DNA of 64,000 nucleotides, taken from positions 1 to 64,000 of the forward strand of contig NZ_LQOW01000003.1 of the NCBI RefSeq assembly GCF_002102185.1. Reading direction: 5' to 3'. The position numbers and the translations under genes were made by a program. This stretch comes from Mycobacterium fragae. GTDB taxonomy: Bacteria > Actinomycetota > Actinomycetes > Mycobacteriales > Mycobacteriaceae. Numbering within the stretch: position 1 is the stretch's first letter; the number at the start of each line of letters is the position of its first letter. Below, one piece after another: positions 60,429-64,000 of this stretch. The notes under the pieces are model-generated. The model was not told the DNA's origin and ran no database searches. It saw only the letters and a program-made list of their open reading frames with translations.

Positions 60429-61662
60429 CGGTCGGTCCTTCGCTCACCGCCGCCACGGCCCCGTCGCCCACCCGCACCCGCAACCGGGTCCCGGCCGGGG
60501 CGTCGTCGATGGAGCGCAACACCACAGCAGGCCCCTCCGCCGGCACCCTCTGCACCACCGCGTACCCACGCGCCAGCGTTGCCGCCGGGCCCAGCGTGGC
60601 CAGCCGAGCCGCCAGGTGACCGATGCGATCGGTCTCAGCGGCCACCAGCCGGGTGATGTCCCGGCGCACCGCGGACCGGGCGCGGTGAATCTCGTCGGCC
60701 CGTGCTGTCAGCGCCGCCAGCGGCTCGGCCAGCACCGGGCGACTGCGCAACTGGGCCAGCGCCCGTTCTTCGCGGGCCACCCAATTGCGCAGCGCCCGCG
60801 CGCTGCGGCGGCGCAGGTCGTCGAGCAACTGCTGCTCGGCCGCGGTGTCCGGCACGATCTTCTTCGCCGCGTCGGTTGGGGTGGCGGCACGCAGATCGGC
60901 GACCAAGTCGCACAAGGGGTTATCGGGTTCATGACCAACCGCACTGACCACCGGGGTGCGGCAGGCCGCAATCGCCCGGCACAGCGTCTCGTCGGAGAAC
61001 GGCAGCAGGTCCTCGACGCTGCCGCCGCCGCGGGCCACCACGATCACATCCACATCCGGGTCGGTGTCGAGCTCTCGCAGCGCGTCGACGATCTGCGGGA
61101 CGGCGTTCGGGCCCTGCACGGCGGTGTTGCGTACCGCGAAGCGCACCGCGGGCCAACGCGAGGCGGCGACTGTCGTCACGTCGTGTTCGGCCGCGCTGGC
61201 CCGGCCGGTGATCAGCCCAATCATGGTGGGCAGGAACGGGATTGGCCGCTTGAGCCGCGGGTCGAAGAGCCCCTCGGCGTCCAGCAGCCGGCGCAGTCGC
61301 TCGATGCGTGCCAGTAGCTCGCCGATGCCGACCGCGCGAATTTCGGACAAGCGCAACGAGAATGTGCCACGTCCGGTGTAGAAGGTGGGCTTGCCGCAGA
61401 CCACCACCTGGGTGCCCTCGGCCAGTTTTACCGGGGCATCCAGCACCAGGTCACGCGGGCAGGTCACGGTCAGGCTCATGTCGGCCGCCGGATCACGCAG
61501 CACCATGAACACGGTCTTGGAGTCCGGCCGGATGTTGATCTGGGTCAGCTGTCCCTCGACCCAGACCGTGCCGAGCTTGTCGATCCAGCCCGCCACCCGG
61601 ATGGCCACCGCGCGAACCGGGAACGGGTTCTCGGCCGAGCTCCCCGGCGCAGCTACAGTCAC
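60418..61662 (-). CDS. xseA: Exodeoxyribonuclease VII large subunit
   Basis: 414 residues. An N-terminal OB-fold ([11 protein letters not shown]) is followed by the catalytic domain with [26 protein letters not shown] and VSAVGHEPD, then a coiled coil. Matches Rv1108c (415). Overlaps the upstream lipid-droplet gene by 4 bases and xseB by 11, so the three are a translational unit. Confidence 0.95.
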   Translation of the reverse strand: MTVAAPGSSAENPFPVRAVAIRVAGWIDKLGTVWVEGQLTQINIRPDSKTVFMVLRDPAADMSLTVTCPRDLVLDAPVKLAEGTQVVVCGKPTFYTGRGTFSLRLSEIRAVGIGELLARIERLRRLLDAEGLFDPRLKRPIPFLPTMIGLITGRASAAEHDVTTVAASRWPAVRFAVRNTAVQGPNAVPQIVDALRELDTDPDVDVIVVARGGGSVEDLLPFSDETLCRAIAACRTPVVSAVGHEPDNPLCDLVADLRAATPTDAAKKIVPDTAAEQQLLDDLRRRSARALRNWVAREERALAQLRSRPVLAEPLAALTARADEIHRARSAVRRDITRLVAAETDRIGHLAARLATLGPAATLARGYAVVQRVPAEGPAVVLRSIDDAPAGTRLRVRVGDGAVAAVSEGPTDGR

Positions 61663-62231
61663 TTCGCGTTCGCGCGGGTGATCCTGTTGGCCAGCAGCGT
61701 CTGGAACGGCGCACGCGCCCTGGTGGCCTCCTCGTAGGCCAGTAGCGCCTCGAGTTCGTCGACGTCCAGCGTGTTCAGCCGGGCCCGCAGTTGGGCCAGA
61801 GTCAGCGTCTCGTAGTCGAGTTCGTCGGCCACGGGCGGTGCCGGCACCGTCGACGTCGGCTTCCTGGCGTGCCGTGGCAGCGGCGCGGTCGGCGGATCGG
61901 CCGGCGCATCGGACGTCGAGTAGAGCGCGAAGCGTCCGTCGGCGCGGCGCCCATTATCCACCGGCTCGGGCGCCTGCTCCTCACCCAGGTCCTCGTCGAA
62001 CGTCGCCCACTCCGGCTGCTCCTCCTTGGGCGGGAACAACGACTCCAGGGTGGCGTCGCCCTTGATCACCAGGTCGGCCATGTTCTGCTGGAATCGCATC
62101 ACGATGTGCGCGGCCTGGCTGGCCAGTGTCATCGGGTACATCAGGATGGTTTTCGGCAGTTTCATCGTCTCCTCGACGGCGACCGTCGCCGCGCCCACCA
62201 GCAGCCGAACCCCATACGGTGCAGTAGCCAT
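61659..62231 (-). CDS. Lipid-droplet-associated protein (Rv1109c-like)
   Basis: 190 residues. The N-terminus has an amphipathic segment ([19 protein letters not shown]) and a conserved central region ([20 protein letters not shown]); the rest is an acidic, Pro-rich linker ending in [20 protein letters not shown]. This architecture matches the actinobacterial MLDS lipid-droplet proteins described in Rhodococcus. Rv1109c is 212 residues. Coupled to xseA by ATGA. Confidence 0.82.
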   Translation of the reverse strand: MATAPYGVRLLVGAATVAVEETMKLPKTILMYPMTLASQAAHIVMRFQQNMADLVIKGDATLESLFPPKEEQPEWATFDEDLGEEQAPEPVDNGRRADGRFALYSTSDAPADPPTAPLPRHARKPTSTVPAPPVADELDYETLTLAQLRARLNTLDVDELEALLAYEEATRARAPFQTLLANRITRANAK

Positions 62232-62305
62232 GCGTCCCAGCCTGCCTCAACCGGCGGTCAACTCCAAGCTGGCGGCGCAGTGTCGTCGGATAGGCCCGCG
62301 GAAAG

Positions 62306-62311
62306 TACCCT
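62306..62311 (+). promoter_or_regulatory. -10 box of a leaderless promoter for ispH
   Basis: TACCCT lies 7 bases before the ATG at 62319 and favours that start over upstream codons. Confidence 0.5.
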
Positions 62312-62318
62312 GGTGGCC

Positions 62319-63320
62319 ATGCCCCCGACCGTCAACATGGGGATCCCAGGCGCAACTCGCCCGGCGGCCGAGCCGGTCACCGGAAAACGGGTGCTGCTGG
62401 CCGAACCCCGCGGATACTGCGCCGGCGTGGACCGCGCCGTCGAGACGGTCGAGCGTGCGCTGGAAAAGCATGGGCCGCCCGTCTACGTGCGCCATGAGAT
62501 AGTGCACAACCGGCACGTGGTGGACACGCTGGCCAAGGCGGGGGCGGTGTTCGTCGACGAGACCGACGAGGTCCCCGAGGGGGCCATCGTGGTGTTCTCC
62601 GCCCACGGCGTGGCCCCTACCGTGCACGCGTCGGCCGCCGAACGTGAACTGCAGGTCATCGACGCTACCTGCCCGCTGGTCACCAAGGTGCACAACGAGG
62701 CCAAGCGGTTCGCCCGCGACGACTACGACATCCTGCTCATCGGCCACGAGGGCCACGAGGAAGTGATCGGAACCGCCGGCGAAGCCCCCGATCACGTGCA
62801 ACTGGTCGACGGGCCCGGCGCCGTCGAGGAGGTGACGGTCCGCGACGAGAACAAGGTCATCTGGCTATCGCAGACCACATTGAGCGTCGACGAGACGATG
62901 GAGACCGTGCAGCGGCTGCGCGAGCGCTTCCCGAAACTGCAGGATCCGCCCAGCGATGACATCTGCTACGCGACCCAGAACCGCCAGGTCGCGGTCAAAG
63001 CGATGGCGCCGGAGTGCGAGCTGGTGATCGTGGTCGGATCGGCCAATTCGTCGAACTCGGTGCGGTTAGTCGAGGTCGCGCTGGGCGCCGGATCGCGGGC
63101 CGCGCATCTGGTGGACCACGCCGACGACATCGACCCAGCCTGGCTGGATGGGGTCACCACCGTCGGCGTGACCTCCGGCGCGTCGGTTCCGGAGGTGTTG
63201 GTGCGCGGTGTGCTCGAGCGGCTGGCCGAGCACGGCTATGACGTGGTGCAGCCGGTGACCACGGCCAACGAGACGCTCGTGTTCGCCCTGCCGCGGGAGA
63301 TCCGCCCGGCCCGGTCCTGA
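62319..63320 (+). CDS. ispH: 4-hydroxy-3-methylbut-2-enyl diphosphate reductase IspH (LytB2)
   Basis: 333 residues. Three Cys for the Fe-S cluster, Cys34 (GYCAGVDR), Cys118 (ATCPLVTK) and Cys216 (DICYATQN), and the catalytic Glu in HEGHEEV. It makes IPP and DMAPP in the last step of the MEP pathway, supplying Z-FPP synthase encoded elsewhere in the window. Matches LytB2 (Rv1110, 335). Confidence 0.95.
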   Translation: MPPTVNMGIPGATRPAAEPVTGKRVLLAEPRGYCAGVDRAVETVERALEKHGPPVYVRHEIVHNRHVVDTLAKAGAVFVDETDEVPEGAIVVFSAHGVAPTVHASAAERELQVIDATCPLVTKVHNEAKRFARDDYDILLIGHEGHEEVIGTAGEAPDHVQLVDGPGAVEEVTVRDENKVIWLSQTTLSVDETMETVQRLRERFPKLQDPPSDDICYATQNRQVAVKAMAPECELVIVVGSANSSNSVRLVEVALGAGSRAAHLVDHADDIDPAWLDGVTTVGVTSGASVPEVLVRGVLERLAEHGYDVVQPVTTANETLVFALPREIRPARS

Positions 63321-63329
63321 CGGCTCGCG

Positions 63330-64000
63330 TCACGTGTCGTCGTCGTCGCGGGCTGATCCGCGATAGCGGACCCGCGAAATGGGGTGATGCGTCGCGGTGG
63401 CGCCGGACGTTCCATTCGGCACCGGCCGGCGGCGTGGCTCCACGGGGGGCGGAGGTTCGTAGGGCTCCATCGGCTCGTAGGGGTCGAAGCGGCTGCTGCG
63501 GCGGGGTGGCTGGCCCTTGCGAAGATGCGGATCGCGGCGGATTTCTCGCGGTGGCCGACCGCGCAGGTCCGGATCGCGCGGCAGCCGGCCCCGCCGGGGC
63601 GGTTCGACGGCGTCGAGATCGCGGGTGCGTGTGGGGCGGCGCCGACGGGTCCGATCGACCGTCGGATCGGGCGCGTCGTCCAGCGGCGGCCGGATGTGCC
63701 GGGAGCGTGACGGCGCCGGACGCTTGGCGGCCCGCTTGCTGTCGGTCGGCGACCCGGATTTTGCGGACCTCGCGGTACGACCGACGGCGTGGGCCCGCTG
63801 CGGACCGGTTCCCGTGCCCTCGCCGGCCGAGTCGACGTCGGCGGAACTCACGCCGAGTATCGATGCCAGTTTCCCGGCGAACCACGTCGTCTGCTTGGCG
63901 CTGCTCGCGGTGTCGGCTTCGGACCTTGCGGTCGTGCGGGCCGCCATGCCCTGGTACCAGCGGACCAATCCGATCAGCAGCACTCCAGCCGACGTAAACA
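63330..64000 (-). CDS. Membrane protein with basic C-terminal tail (Rv1111c-like), 5' end outside
   Basis: The frame is open to the window edge; at 63984-63998 it reads FTSAG before VLLIGLVRWYQG, the end of a membrane helix as in Rv1111c. So the start lies beyond 64000. The visible part is mostly a cytosolic Arg/Pro-rich tail of about 200 residues. Function unknown. It converges with ispH, 9 bases apart. Confidence 0.8.
   Translation of the reverse strand, partial: FTSAGVLLIGLVRWYQGMAARTTARSEADTASSAKQTTWFAGKLASILGVSSADVDSAGEGTGTGPQRAHAVGRTARSAKSGSPTDSKRAAKRPAPSRSRHIRPPLDDAPDPTVDRTRRRRPTRTRDLDAVEPPRRGRLPRDPDLRGRPPREIRRDPHLRKGQPPRRSSRFDPYEPMEPYEPPPPVEPRRRPVPNGTSGATATHHPISRVRYRGSARDDDDT

Overview
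The window is chromosomal DNA of a slow-growing Mycobacterium outside the M. tuberculosis complex. Direct signs are high-GC coding sequence, GTG starts, mycothiol metabolism (mca), a PE/PPE/Esx cluster of the ESX-5-associated type, a DesA2 desaturase and an Rv1109c-type lipid-droplet protein. From memory of M. tuberculosis H37Rv, gene order follows Rv1038c-Rv1040c (esxJ, PPE15, PE8) and then Rv1057 to Rv1111c with few breaks. I did no database search, so orthologue names rest on recalled sequence and gene order. The species cannot be named.

Layout. 1-2346: esxJ (cut by the edge), PPE15 and PE8 on the minus strand. 2569-4421: a tRNA-Leu, a GC-poor acquired-looking methyltransferase and a 528-base AT-rich gap. 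4422-10443: Rv1057-Rv1062 block (beta-propeller protein, FadD14, a dehydrogenase-like protein, SRPBCC protein, glutamine amidotransferase, patatin). 10459-18360: about 8 kb of accessory metabolism (TetR, epimerase, two SDRs, an AhpD-like protein, alpha/beta hydrolase, amidohydrolase, CocE-type hydrolase) between the neighbours of Rv1062 and Rv1063c. 18363-24117: patatin, LpqV, cysteine dioxygenase plus rhodanese, EchA8/EchA9, BI-1-like membrane protein. 24125-25127: a DUF559 nuclease-fold gene bracketed by two nearly identical 69-base palindromic repeats. 25132-38986: FadA3, GDSL esterase, LipU, cbs-pra-metB, a GPP34 protein, greA, mca block, DUF255 protein, ketosteroid-isomerase-like protein, hemolysin III and Z-FPP synthase. 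39018-46992: two unassigned membrane proteins, coaA, a DUF885 metalloprotease, two adjacent serine hydroxymethyltransferases of different types, and desA2. 47054-54844: phoAT-phoH2, a polysaccharide deacetylase, the glpX-fumC operon, a DUF4245 protein and a dienelactone hydrolase. 54825-64000: a frameshifted AI-2E-type transporter, an SDR, a small membrane ORF, an epimerase, a DUF1876/2H-phosphoesterase pair, 3-beta-HSD, the Rv1109c-xseA-xseB operon, ispH and an edge-cut membrane protein.

Genes that act together. cbs, pra and metB are contiguous and two of them serve transsulfuration; a translationally coupled cysteine dioxygenase and sulfurtransferase handle cysteine sulfur further left. glpX and fumC (gluconeogenesis and TCA) share an operon with a SnoaL-fold protein. 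fadD14, echA8, echA9, fadA3 and lipU are lipid and acyl-CoA catabolic genes. Several genes have a TANNNT -10 box 6-8 bases before the start codon, as in leaderless mycobacterial transcripts. No CRISPR array, integrase, transposase or PE_PGRS gene was seen.

The signals most worth following are the repeat-bracketed DUF559 unit, the accessory island with a candidate operator at 12124-12149, the methyltransferase with a PqqD-like tail beside tRNA-Leu, the tandem dissimilar SHMTs, and the DUF1876/2H pair.
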